This document shows, piece after piece, positions 34,481 to 44,113 of a DNA stretch of 64,000 nucleotides. A model generated the notes under the pieces. The model ran no database searches and was not told the origin of the DNA. It saw only the letters and a program-made list of their open reading frames with translations. Numbering within the stretch: position 1 is the first letter of the stretch; each line of letters opens with the position of its first letter. Source of the stretch: Myxococcales bacterium (GTDB lineage: Bacteria; Myxococcota_A; UBA796; GCA-2862545); assembly GCA_019634415.1 (NCBI GenBank), contig JAHQVJ010000245.1:16076-80075 (forward strand), written 5' to 3'. Position numbers and translations under genes: made by a program.

Positions 34481-36658
34481 ATGGTGAAGGCCGGGAGCAC
34501 GAGCCTCCTCGTCATGGGAATGACCATGTCCTCGGCAGCCTTCGCGCAGCCCTACCAGGTGGCCATCCTGGGAGCGGTGTCGGGTGCGGACTACAACGAG
34601 GACGTCCGCGACAAGATCATGTGTGCAGGCAGAGGACTGGGAGCGGTCAGCCCCCTCTTTCCGAGGGTGGCCTACGAGATCGAGCGCATCGACGTGTTCG
34701 ATGTGTCCGCCACCACCCCCACAGCAGCGGATCTGAGCGCCTACGACGCGTTGTTGATCTACAACGACGTGGCGTTCGCCGATCCGGTGGCCTTGGGTGA
34801 TGCTGCCACCACCTTTGTGGAGGGAGGCGGTGGACTGGTGGTGGCCGGGGGCGTCTTCGCGTCGGGCACCGACCTGCAGGGGCGGTACGACACCCAGGAG
34901 CTGTCGCCCTTCGACGGTCTGGGCACCACTGCGAGCCCCGGTGGCAACCTGTCCATCGAGGTGAGTCAGGAGTCGGACACCTGGCGGGTGGGACCCGAGC
35001 GCGGTCACGTGATCTTCCATGGCTTCGACGACTTCGACGGCGGCACCGCCAGCAGCCAGGTGCAGGGGCTGACGGCCAAGGCTCAAGCGACCACGCTGGC
35101 GGTGTGGGACAACCTCGAGCCCGCTGTGGTGAGCCTGGAGTCCGGGGCCTCGGGAGCGGGTCGGGTGGTGGCGCTGAACTTCTTCCCGCCCTCGAGCGAC
35201 GTGGCCGGCTCGTCCTGGGACACGTCGAGCGACGGCATGCGGCTGCTCAACGGGGCGCTGCGGTGGGTGTTGGACTTCCAGCTCGTGGCGAGCTGCGAGA
35301 ACGAGAGCATCCGCCAGGATCTGAACTGCAACAACATCGACGAGGTCGATGAGATCGACGTGGATCTGGCACTCGAGGAGTGCAAGGACAACACGGATCC
35401 CAACACGGGTCTGCCGTTCCCCAACACCGACTACTACTGGGGCTACTTCGACTGGGAGTGCGTCTTCCCCGTCGACATCTACGACAACGACGACGATCTG
35501 CTCGCCGACGGGCAGTTCCAGCTCATCCCCCCGGGAGGCACGCTGCCCTGGGACACCATCGTGCTGGAGTGCGACAACTGCCCGGACAAGTTCAACCCCG
35601 TGCAGCTCGACTTCGGCTGTGACGACGTGGGCGATCTGTGCGACGTCTGTCCCTGGGACGACGACGACGTGGGTGCTGCCGCCGGCGACTCGGACGGCGA
35701 CTGCTTCGGTGATCCCTGCGACAACTGTCCGGGCGTGGCGAACGCCGATCAGTACGACGACGATCAGGATCGGATCGGCAACAGCTGCGACAACTGCCCC
35801 GAGGTGGCCAATCCCACCCAGCCAGACGTCGACAGCGACGGGGTGGGGGACGACTGCGACAACTGCTACCGCGCCCCCTTGCTCGCGCTGCTCGATCCGC
35901 CGGGCGAGGATCGCTCCAACCCCGACCAGCTCGACACGGACGGCGATGGCTGGGGAGACGCCTGCGACAACTGCCCCGAGGTCTTCAACCCCGATCAGGC
36001 CGACGTGGATCAGGACTTCGCCGGAGACGCCTGCGACAACTGTCCCGACGTGCTGAGCGCCGACACCACCGACCAGGACGAGGACGGCTGGGGTGACGTG
36101 TGTGACAACTGCCCGCTGATCTCGAACTCGGATCAGTTCGATCTCGACACCGACGGGCTCGGGGATGCGTGCGACAACTGCGTCATCTTCTTCAACGAGG
36201 AGCAGGAGGACGTGGACGAGGACGGGCGCGGGGACATGTGCGACAACTGCCTGACGTTGTTCAACCCCGATCAGGAGGATGCGGACATCGACGGGGTGGG
36301 GGACCTGTGCGACAACTGCCCCGTGCGGCGGAACTTCGATCAGACCGATCGCGACGGCGACGGCTTCGGGGATCCCTGTGACCTGTGCCTGACGGTCATG
36401 ACGGACGAGAACCTCGACTTCGACGGCGACGGTGTGGGCGACGACTGCGACAACTGTCCCATCAACCTGAACGCCGATCAGGCCGACGCGGACGGTGACG
36501 GCCAGGGTGACGTCTGCGATCTGCTCGTCCTGCGCGGCGGTGGCGAGATCAAGCCTCCGTCGCGGGGGTGCAACACCGCCCCTGCGCCGTGGTCACTCCT
36601 CGGGTGGCCGCTCCTCGTGGGGCTGCTCCTCGAGCGCCGGCGACGGGTCCGCCTCTGA
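34481..36658 (+). CDS. TSP3-repeat surface protein 4
   Basis: A 725-residue paralog transcribed separately from the first three, after a double hairpin. Signal peptide (MVKAGSTSLLVMGMTMSSAAFA), alpha/beta domain with VAILGAVSGADYNEDVRDKI, IDVFDVSATTPTAADLSAYD and FVEGGGGLVVAGG, and a linker with IRQDLNCNNIDEVDE. TSP3 repeats occupy about 363-685 and the anchor is LRGGGEIKPPSRGC plus a hydrophobic helix and RRRR. GGGAG lies seven bases before the ATG at 34481; earlier in-frame ATGs lie inside or next to the hairpin. Its last 66 bases overlap a small antisense gene. Confidence 0.87.
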   Translation: MVKAGSTSLLVMGMTMSSAAFAQPYQVAILGAVSGADYNEDVRDKIMCAGRGLGAVSPLFPRVAYEIERIDVFDVSATTPTAADLSAYDALLIYNDVAFADPVALGDAATTFVEGGGGLVVAGGVFASGTDLQGRYDTQELSPFDGLGTTASPGGNLSIEVSQESDTWRVGPERGHVIFHGFDDFDGGTASSQVQGLTAKAQATTLAVWDNLEPAVVSLESGASGAGRVVALNFFPPSSDVAGSSWDTSSDGMRLLNGALRWVLDFQLVASCENESIRQDLNCNNIDEVDEIDVDLALEECKDNTDPNTGLPFPNTDYYWGYFDWECVFPVDIYDNDDDLLADGQFQLIPPGGTLPWDTIVLECDNCPDKFNPVQLDFGCDDVGDLCDVCPWDDDDVGAAAGDSDGDCFGDPCDNCPGVANADQYDDDQDRIGNSCDNCPEVANPTQPDVDSDGVGDDCDNCYRAPLLALLDPPGEDRSNPDQLDTDGDGWGDACDNCPEVFNPDQADVDQDFAGDACDNCPDVLSADTTDQDEDGWGDVCDNCPLISNSDQFDLDTDGLGDACDNCVIFFNEEQEDVDEDGRGDMCDNCLTLFNPDQEDADIDGVGDLCDNCPVRRNFDQTDRDGDGFGDPCDLCLTVMTDENLDFDGDGVGDDCDNCPINLNADQADADGDGQGDVCDLLVLRGGGEIKPPSRGCNTAPAPWSLLGWPLLVGLLLERRRRVRL

Positions 36659-36775
36659 GGGCTCGTCGAGGGGGCGGGCTCCGGGCGCCCCGAGCACGCC
36701 GCGGATCAAGGCTGCGGCCAGGCCGATCCCGAGCTCCACGAGGCGTGCCAGCCAGTCGGTGAACCACCGCAGCAT
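36593..36775 (-). CDS. Small protein with hydrophobic helix and acidic tail
   Basis: A 60-residue ORF starting four bases after the MORN lipoprotein stop. It begins MLRWFTDWLARLVELGIGLAAALIRG, an amphipathic to hydrophobic helix, and ends in a Glu/Pro-rich tail. GGAG lies about ten bases upstream of the ATG. The layout suggests translational coupling with the MORN gene. Its 3' third is antisense to the end of TSP3 gene 4, which makes chance reading of that sequence a real alternative. No family recognised. Confidence 0.5.
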   Translation of the reverse strand: MLRWFTDWLARLVELGIGLAAALIRGVLGAPGARPLDEPSEADPSPALEEQPHEERPPEE

Positions 36776-36779
36776 CGAC

Positions 36780-37361
36780 CTACAGCTCCCCCTGCTCCAC
36801 GAGTCGACCGTCGCGGTAGATCCGGTAGCGTCGGGCGGCGCCGTCGGGGCCGTAGTCGTGCCAGCGGCCCGTGCGGGCACCGAGCACGAACTCGCCCTCG
36901 GTGCGCGTGGCGGACTCGGCGTCCCAGAACACCCAGGGCCCATGCTCCTTGCCGTCGACGTAGGAGCCCTCGGACGCGCGGTCTCCGCTGGGGTGGTAGG
37001 TCACCCACAGGCCCTCCTTGAGGCCGCGAGAGAAGCTGCCCTGGGCTTCGGGAGACCCCGTGGCGTACCAGTACAGCCAGGTGCCGTTGGGCTGTCCGGC
37101 GACGTAGGTGCCCTCCCAGCGACGCCGCTCGTTGCCGTGCCAGCTCATGGCGGGTCCCTCTCGGCGAGCTGCCGCCCCCGACGTGCGGATCTCACACCAC
37201 ACCTCCCCACCTGCCGGAGGCGCAAGGCCCGCGGGAAAGGTGCCCGGGGGGCAGGCGATGGCGGGAGTGGCTTGGCTCACCGCGCGATCGGGGGGGGTGT
37301 CGCGAGGGCAGCCCGAGCAGAGCAGGGTGGACATCACGACCAAAGCGGCCAGTTCGCGCAT
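36780..37361 (-). CDS. MORN-repeat (YwqK-like) lipoprotein
   Basis: A 193-residue protein with signal peptide MRELAALVVMSTLLCSGC (lipobox CSGC). From about residue 70 it carries four to five MORN_2-type repeats of the form G.Y..G...G.W..Y...G (GTYVAGQPNGTWLYWYATG, GSFSRGLKEGLWVTYHPSG, GSYVDGKEHGPWVFWD, GEFVLGARTGRWHDYGPDG). YwqK-type repeats form a beta-hairpin ladder found in many secreted bacterial proteins. GGGAGAGGG precedes the ATG. It is divergent from the amidohydrolase pair. The partner and function are unknown. Confidence 0.85.
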   Translation of the reverse strand: MRELAALVVMSTLLCSGCPRDTPPDRAVSQATPAIACPPGTFPAGLAPPAGGEVWCEIRTSGAAARREGPAMSWHGNERRRWEGTYVAGQPNGTWLYWYATGSPEAQGSFSRGLKEGLWVTYHPSGDRASEGSYVDGKEHGPWVFWDAESATRTEGEFVLGARTGRWHDYGPDGAARRYRIYRDGRLVEQGEL

Positions 37362-37433
37362 GTGCCCTCTCCCGAATCGGCCCGAGGATAACCGACCGGA
37401 CCAAGGCTGGTAGGCTGCGCCGTCGGAGGACAC

Positions 37434-38842
<1,409 letters not shown>

Positions 38843-38846
<4 letters not shown>

Positions 38847-40123
38847 TGATCGGATGGCTGGTTCTGCAGGTGGGCACCGCCTGGGCGACGTGTTCGGTGA
38901 TCAGCGGAGCCGAGGTCCACACCGCGGAGGGCCCGCAGAAGGGCCTGACGGTGGTGGTGAAGGACGATCGCATCGCGGCGACGGGTCGGGGCATCGAGGG
39001 GCTCCAGCTCGAGCTGAGCTCCCAGAAGGAGGTGGCGGGAGCCCGCTGGCAAGGCGAGGACTGCACCTTCGTGCAGGGTGCGGGGCAGCAGCTCACGGCA
39101 GGGTTCGTGGCCGTGCCCACGCAGATGGGGTTGGTGGAGGTGGGGCTCGAGCCCGGCACTCGCCACGACAATCCCGAGACCGACGATCCCATCCGGGCGT
39201 CGTTGGCGGTGGCCGATGCGTACGATCCGCGCTCCAGCCTGATCGCCGTGAACCGCATGGAGGGGATCACCACGGCGTTGGCGGCGCCGGGTGGCGCGTT
39301 CGTGGCGGGGCAGGCGGCTCTGGTGCGGCTGTCGGGTGACACCCAGGACGAGGCGGTGCTCTTCGAGGACGCCGCGATGATGGTGAACCTGCCCTCGTCG
39401 TCCTTTGCCGAGGGGCTGCGACAGCTCCGGGAGCTGGTGGACGAGGTGGATGCCTGGCGGCGCAACAAGGCCCTGTACGATCGCGGACGTCCGGGGATCC
39501 ATGGGCTGTCCCGTATGGATCTGGAGGCGCTGCTTCCGGCGGTCCGTGGCCAGCAGCCGGTGGTGATCCGCGCAGATCGGGCGTCGCAGATCGAGGCGCT
39601 GCTCCGGCTGCAGCGCGACACCGGCATGCGGCTGGTGATCGCGGGTGCCGCCGAGGGATGGCGGGTCGCCGATGCGCTGGCCGCGGCGAGCGTGCCGGTG
39701 ATCATCGATCCGCTGGTGTACGGGCCGGGAGGCTTCGACCAGCGGGCGGGTCGCGCCGACAACGGCGCACTGCTGATGGAAGCGGGCGTGAGCGTGATCC
39801 TCACCACAAACTCCACCCACAACGCTCGCACCTTGCGGCAGGCCGCAGGCAACGCGGTGCGTGGGGGCATGGACCACGCCGACGCCCTCGACGCCATCAG
39901 CCGGATCCCGGCCGAGGTGTTCGGGCTGCGCGGAGCCGGTCAGATCGCCGTGGGGGCGCCCGCCGATCTGGTGCTGTGGAGCGGAGACCCGCTGGAGGTC
40001 ACGACCTCGGCGCGAGGCCTGTGGATCGGCGGCGAGGCCATCGAGCTGTCGAGCCGACAGCGCAAGCTGGCGGAGCGCTATCTCACGCTTCCCGCCACGC
40101 CCGCGCCGCTGCCCGTGGAGTAG
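38843..40123 (+). CDS. Amidohydrolase-like paralog lacking the metal ligands
   Basis: A 426-residue protein with a signal peptide (about residues 1-16). The overall order follows the upstream gene: SGAEVHTAEG, LTAGFVAVPTQMG, NRMEGITTALAAPGG, and the end VFGLRGAGQIAVGAPADLVLWSGDPL. The metal-binding His residues are gone. GLIDTHSHLG is replaced by GFVAVPTQMG, the later His segments read VVIRADRASQ and RLVIAGAAEG, and the terminal Asp segment reads VSVILTTNSTHN. It is probably a non-catalytic partner of the intact enzyme, since the ATGA overlap keeps their synthesis in step. An alternative is a changed chemistry. Confidence 0.82.
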
Positions 40124-40129
40124 GGCCCC

Positions 40130-40753
40130 TCAGAGGGTGCCGAACAGCGCCTCGCAGTCCGCGAGGACCTGCGCGGGGTGCACGCCCGTGGAGACCACCG
40201 GGTACTCCAGGAGCACGTAGCCGTCGGCATCGAGCAGGTAGGACCGCCGGTTGGCGGCGCCTTGCTCGGGCGTGGTGGCGGCGCCGTAGTACAGCGCCAG
40301 CTCCCGATCGTTGTCGGTCCACAGCTCGAAGGGCAGCTCGTGTTCTTCGGCCCAGGCCTGGTTCTCTGCCGGGGGATCGAAGCTCACCCCGACGATCTGC
40401 ACACCCAGCTTCGCGAACTCTGCGGCGTGGTCGCGGTACCCGCAACCTTCCACCGTTCAACCACCGGTGAAGGCGGCGGGGTAGAACCACAGCGCGGTGG
40501 CCTGCCCGAGCAGGTGGGCCTGGGTGCGCGCCGAGGCGTCGCGGTTGACGACCCCGTCGAACGTGGGGGGCGCCAGCGACACCACAGGGATCTCGCCGTT
40601 GTACTCGCCCTCGAGGGGCTCGCGCGGCGCGGTGTCCCCGGGTGGGGTGCCAGGGGTGGTGGTGGTGCCGCGATCGGCGGTGGACCACAAGGGTCCGGGC
40701 TCGCGGTCGGGATCGGGCCCCGTGCAGGCCAGCAGCCAGGTGATGAACGTCAT
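40130..40753 (-). CDS. Peroxiredoxin (Bcp/AhpC-TSA type) with in-frame UGA at the peroxidatic site; probable selenoprotein
   Basis: The frame is open from ATG 40753 to 40130 except for a single TGA at 40457-40459 (codon 99). The flanking residues are ALWFYPAAFTGG-UGA-TVEGCGYRD. In Bcp-type peroxiredoxins this place reads FYP.A.TPG-C-T.EACGFRD, so UGA sits exactly where the peroxidatic Cys belongs. The resolving Cys five residues later is kept, and T-G-G-U matches the TxxU form. The rest is normal (KLGVQIVGVSFDPP, LPFELWTDND, RRSYLLDADGYV). The N-terminus is a short signal with a lipobox-like LLAC. GGAGGACGC precedes the ATG, which overlaps the 5-oxoprolinase stop. A nonsense mutation or a sequencing error is the alternative reading. 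Confidence 0.8.
40423..40455 (-). promoter_or_regulatory. SECIS-like hairpin just downstream of the UGA codon
   Basis: On the minus strand, beginning 12 bases after the UGA, UUGCGG (40445-40440) pairs with CCGCGA (40436-40431) around a GUA loop. A lower stem GUGG (40453-40450) pairs with CCAC (40430-40427), extended by CG/CG (40455-40454 with 40424-40423) across a two-base bulge. An AAGG bulge lies on the 5' side between the stems. Bacterial SECIS elements are hairpins in this position, often with GU in the apical loop, and are bound by SelB. GC-rich coding sequence folds easily, so this is supporting evidence only. Confidence 0.55.
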
Positions 40754-43700
40754 GCGTCCTCCGAGGAGACCTCGATCCTACCCGCTGGGGACCAGCCGCC
40801 GCCTCCCGGGGTGGCCACGCACACCCGGTCGCCAGGCGCCAGAGCGACGACCTCGCCGCTCCAGGGCTGGCGATGGCCTCCACGCACGATCTCGTCGCGG
40901 CCGGCGATTCCCGATCCCCCCGAGCCCAGGCCCGCGGCTCCTTCGGTGCGGCGCGTGGCCAGCAGCGCCGCCCGTGCCTCGCTGGTGACCTCCAGCTCCC
41001 GCACGATGCCGTCGCCGCCTGGGTGCTTACCCTCTCCCCCCGAGCCCGTCCGGAGGGCGAAGCGACGCACCCGCACCGGCAGGCGGGCCTCGAGCACCTC
41101 GGGATCGGTGGCCTTGGTGTTCGTCATGTGGATCTGGCGCCCCGAGGGGCCTGGCCCGCGAGGGGAGGCGCCCTGGCCGCCTCCGATGGTCTCGTATAGC
41201 GACCACCCATCGCCTCCCAGCGTGAGGTTGCTCATGGTGCCCGCCGACGAGGCCATGTGGCCCGCCGCCCGCAGCAGCAGATCCACCACGCGCTGCGAGG
41301 TCTCCACGTTGCCGCCGGCGACGGCCGCGCCGGGCGGCGGATCCAGGATGGATCCCGCGGGGACCTCGATCTGGACGTGGCGCAGCGCTCCCTCGTTCAA
41401 GGGGATGTCGCGCGCTGCGAGCACGCGGAGGGCATAGAGCACGGCGGCGCGCACCACGGCGCGCGGAGCGTTGAGGTTGCCCGTGTGGGCGGCTCCGGTG
41501 CCCGCGAAGTCCACCACCCAGGTCGTGCCGTCGCGGTGGACCCGGACCTGCAGCGGAACGCCGCCCACCGCGTCGGTGGCGTGGACCCGAGTGGGCAGCG
41601 CGTGCAGCGCCTCGAGGGCGGCTTCCGCCGCCACGTCCTGCAGGTGGGCCATCCAGCGCGCGACCACGTCCGCCGGGCCCAGCTGCACCAGGGCCCGTGC
41701 GGCGCAGGTGTTGGCGGCGATCTGCGCCTCGAGGTCCGCCGCCACCACGTCGAGCTGCCGACACCCTCGAAGGTGGGTGCCGAGGTCCGTGCGGAGCCGG
41801 CCCTCGTCGAGCAGCGGAAGGGCACGCACCACGAAGCCCTCCTCCCGAAGTGCCCTCGATCGAGGCGGCATGGAGCCCGGTGTGGTGCCGCCCACGTCCA
41901 CGTGGTGGCCGCGACAGGCCACGAAGAATCGCTGCCCCTCCACCACCACCGGATGCACCACCGTCAGATCGGGGAGGTGGGAGCCGCCCGCGGCGGGATC
42001 GTTGGTCAGGTAGTGCTGGTCGGGCTGCAGCTCGGGCACCCGGCGGATCAGATCCCGCACCGTCGCGCCCATGGCACCCAGGTGCACGGGAATGTGGGGC
42101 GCGTTGGCCACCAGCCGCCCCTCGCCGTCGAACACCGCGCAGCTGAAGTCGTGCCGCTCGCGGATGTTCACCGACCGCGCGGTGCGCTCGAGCACGGTAC
42201 CGGCCTCGGTGGCCACCACCATGAAGCGGCTGGCCCACAGCGCCACGGCGTGGGGCGTGCGCTCCGTGGGCAAGGGCGTGGGGGCAGGCTCGGTGCGATG
42301 CAGCTGCAGCAAGCCGGAGCGAACCTGTGCGTGCCAGCCAGCGGGAACCCAGACCGAGGTGGTGGGGGCGTCGAGCCGCCGAGGGCCGTGCACCGTGCGG
42401 TCCTCGATGCCCCACGGATCCGCCGGCACGACGGGGGCCTCCGAGCGTGGTGCCTGCGCCCGTACTCGGGCGTTCACCACCGACAGGGGCTGATCCCGGT
42501 CGAAGCCGTAGCGGGCCCGATGGGCGCGGGCGAAGGCGTCGCGCACGGCCTGTGGATCGGAGGCGTCGATCTCGATGCTGGCGTCGGCGCCCACGTGGCG
42601 CACGTCCACGCTGCAGCGATGCTCCCCCAGCTCCGGGAGCGCCTGCAGCTGGGAGCGCCAGGCAGCCTCGACGCGAGGCCAGGTGTCCGGATCCTCCAGG
42701 GGTGCCCAGATGGGCACGACGGAGGCTTCCTCGCGTCGAGCCAGCGCCTGTCCCCAGGCCGAGAGCACCGAGGCGCAGGGGTGCACCAGCACGCGCGTGA
42801 TCCCCAGGCGATCGGCGACGCCCGCAGCGTGCTGGCCGGCGGCCCCGCCGAAGGCCACGAGCGCGTGCTCGCGCACGTCCAGGCCTCGTCGGGTGGCGAG
42901 GCGCTGGATGGCGGCGGCCATGGCGTCGCGGGCGACGTCCAGGTAGGCCTCCGCGCCTCCCTCGGGTAGCGCCACGGCGTCGGCCGACAAGGGGGGATCG
43001 AAGGCGGCTGGATCCAGGAGGCCGGCCTGCAGCGCTGCGTCGGTGAGGGTGGGGGGGCCACCGCGCCCGTAGCACTGCGGACCGGGATGGGCGCCGGCGC
43101 TGCGCGGCCCCACGCCGATGCGGCGACCGTCGTGCCACACCACCGAGCCGCCCCCCGCGGCGATGGTGTCCACCTCGAGCATGGGCCGGCGCAGCCGCAC
43201 GCCCGCCACCTCCACGTCGCCGTCGCGCCGCGGCAGGGCATCGACGTGCACCAGGCACACGTCGGTGCTCGTGCCCCCCATGTCGAAGCCCACGGCGCGC
43301 TGCAGGCCCGCTTGGCGAGCCACGGCGGCCACGGCCACCACGCCTCCCGCCGGTCCCGACAGCACCGCGTCGGGTGCCCGCAGCTGCTCGGCGGGCACCA
43401 GGCTGCCGTCGGAGCGCACGGCGAGCGCGCCGTCGGGAATGGCGTCGCGCTGCAGCGACGCGCGCAGCACCGGGGTGATGGCCGCGTCCACCAGCGTCGT
43501 GTCGATGCGGGCCAGGTAGCCCAGCTCGGGGCTCGCGCGGTGTCCCATGCAGACGTGCAGATCGGGGCGCAGATCCGCCAGCCACCGGGCCACCTGCACC
43601 TCGTGGTCCGGGTTGCGGCAGCTGTTGAGCAACACCACCGCCACCGCGTCCACGTCGTCGAGGGAGGGGGACGTCGGCAGACGCAGGGGCTCGATCGGTC

Positions 43701-44043
43701 GTCCCGTCGCGTCGATGCGGCCCGCTACCTCCAGCACGCGGTCGCACAGCGGGGGAGGGCGGACCACCTCGGGGGAGAACAGGGCAGGCCGCGTCATGTC
43801 GCCGATCTGCACGAGGTCCGCCAGTCCCTCCGTCACCAGCAGCAGGGTGCGCACGCCGGTGCGCTCCAGTAGGGCGTTGGTGGCCACCGTGGTGCCGAAG
43901 GTCAGGGATCCCCTCGCGAGGGAGCCCACCACCGCTTGGTCCGAGCGGACCTTGCGCAGCGTCACCGTGCCGTCGGGCTCGATGGTGACCACGTCGGTGA
44001 AGGTCCCCCCGCGGTCCACACAGGTGCGCTCGACTCGGTCCAT
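40750..44043 (-). CDS. 5-oxoprolinase / hydantoinase A-B fusion protein
   Basis: A 1097-residue ATP-dependent amidohydrolase. The HyuA-like half (residues about 1-600) has the nucleotide-binding start TCVDRGGTFTDVVTIEPDG, GFDMGGTSTDVCLVHVD and DTIAAGGGSVVWHDGRR. The HyuB-like half (about 620-1090) has ERHDFSCAVFDGEGRLVANAPHIPVHLG, NDPAAGGSHLPDLTVV and GGNVETSQRVVDLLL. This fused arrangement is that of 5-oxoprolinase, which opens 5-oxoproline to glutamate using ATP; a hydantoinase of other specificity is possible. ATG 44043 was chosen; the frame is open further upstream, but that sequence faces the divergent pirin gene. It overlaps the selenoprotein-type peroxiredoxin gene by ATGA. Confidence 0.92.
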   Translation of the reverse strand: MDRVERTCVDRGGTFTDVVTIEPDGTVTLRKVRSDQAVVGSLARGSLTFGTTVATNALLERTGVRTLLLVTEGLADLVQIGDMTRPALFSPEVVRPPPLCDRVLEVAGRIDATGRPIEPLRLPTSPSLDDVDAVAVVLLNSCRNPDHEVQVARWLADLRPDLHVCMGHRASPELGYLARIDTTLVDAAITPVLRASLQRDAIPDGALAVRSDGSLVPAEQLRAPDAVLSGPAGGVVAVAAVARQAGLQRAVGFDMGGTSTDVCLVHVDALPRRDGDVEVAGVRLRRPMLEVDTIAAGGGSVVWHDGRRIGVGPRSAGAHPGPQCYGRGGPPTLTDAALQAGLLDPAAFDPPLSADAVALPEGGAEAYLDVARDAMAAAIQRLATRRGLDVREHALVAFGGAAGQHAAGVADRLGITRVLVHPCASVLSAWGQALARREEASVVPIWAPLEDPDTWPRVEAAWRSQLQALPELGEHRCSVDVRHVGADASIEIDASDPQAVRDAFARAHRARYGFDRDQPLSVVNARVRAQAPRSEAPVVPADPWGIEDRTVHGPRRLDAPTTSVWVPAGWHAQVRSGLLQLHRTEPAPTPLPTERTPHAVALWASRFMVVATEAGTVLERTARSVNIRERHDFSCAVFDGEGRLVANAPHIPVHLGAMGATVRDLIRRVPELQPDQHYLTNDPAAGGSHLPDLTVVHPVVVEGQRFFVACRGHHVDVGGTTPGSMPPRSRALREEGFVVRALPLLDEGRLRTDLGTHLRGCRQLDVVAADLEAQIAANTCAARALVQLGPADVVARWMAHLQDVAAEAALEALHALPTRVHATDAVGGVPLQVRVHRDGTTWVVDFAGTGAAHTGNLNAPRAVVRAAVLYALRVLAARDIPLNEGALRHVQIEVPAGSILDPPPGAAVAGGNVETSQRVVDLLLRAAGHMASSAGTMSNLTLGGDGWSLYETIGGGQGASPRGPGPSGRQIHMTNTKATDPEVLEARLPVRVRRFALRTGSGGEGKHPGGDGIVRELEVTSEARAALLATRRTEGAAGLGSGGSGIAGRDEIVRGGHRQPWSGEVVALAPGDRVCVATPGGGGWSPAGRIEVSSEDA

Positions 44044-44113
44044 GACGATGTTCCCGGAGGGATGGTACGACCCGTCTGGGCGGGCCTCGATGGCCTGCCG
44101 AAGGAGCTCGGCG

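Noticed and set aside
28790..36530. Frequent GACAACTGC repeats that could suggest a CRISPR array or satellite DNA
   Set aside because: The spacing is irregular and in frame; they encode the CDNCP part of thrombospondin type 3 repeats.
40083..40883. A 266-codon minus-strand frame covering the peroxiredoxin without stops
   Set aside because: It is in a different frame, is Arg/Ala-rich, and lacks any motif, while the other frame gives a continuous peroxiredoxin apart from one UGA.
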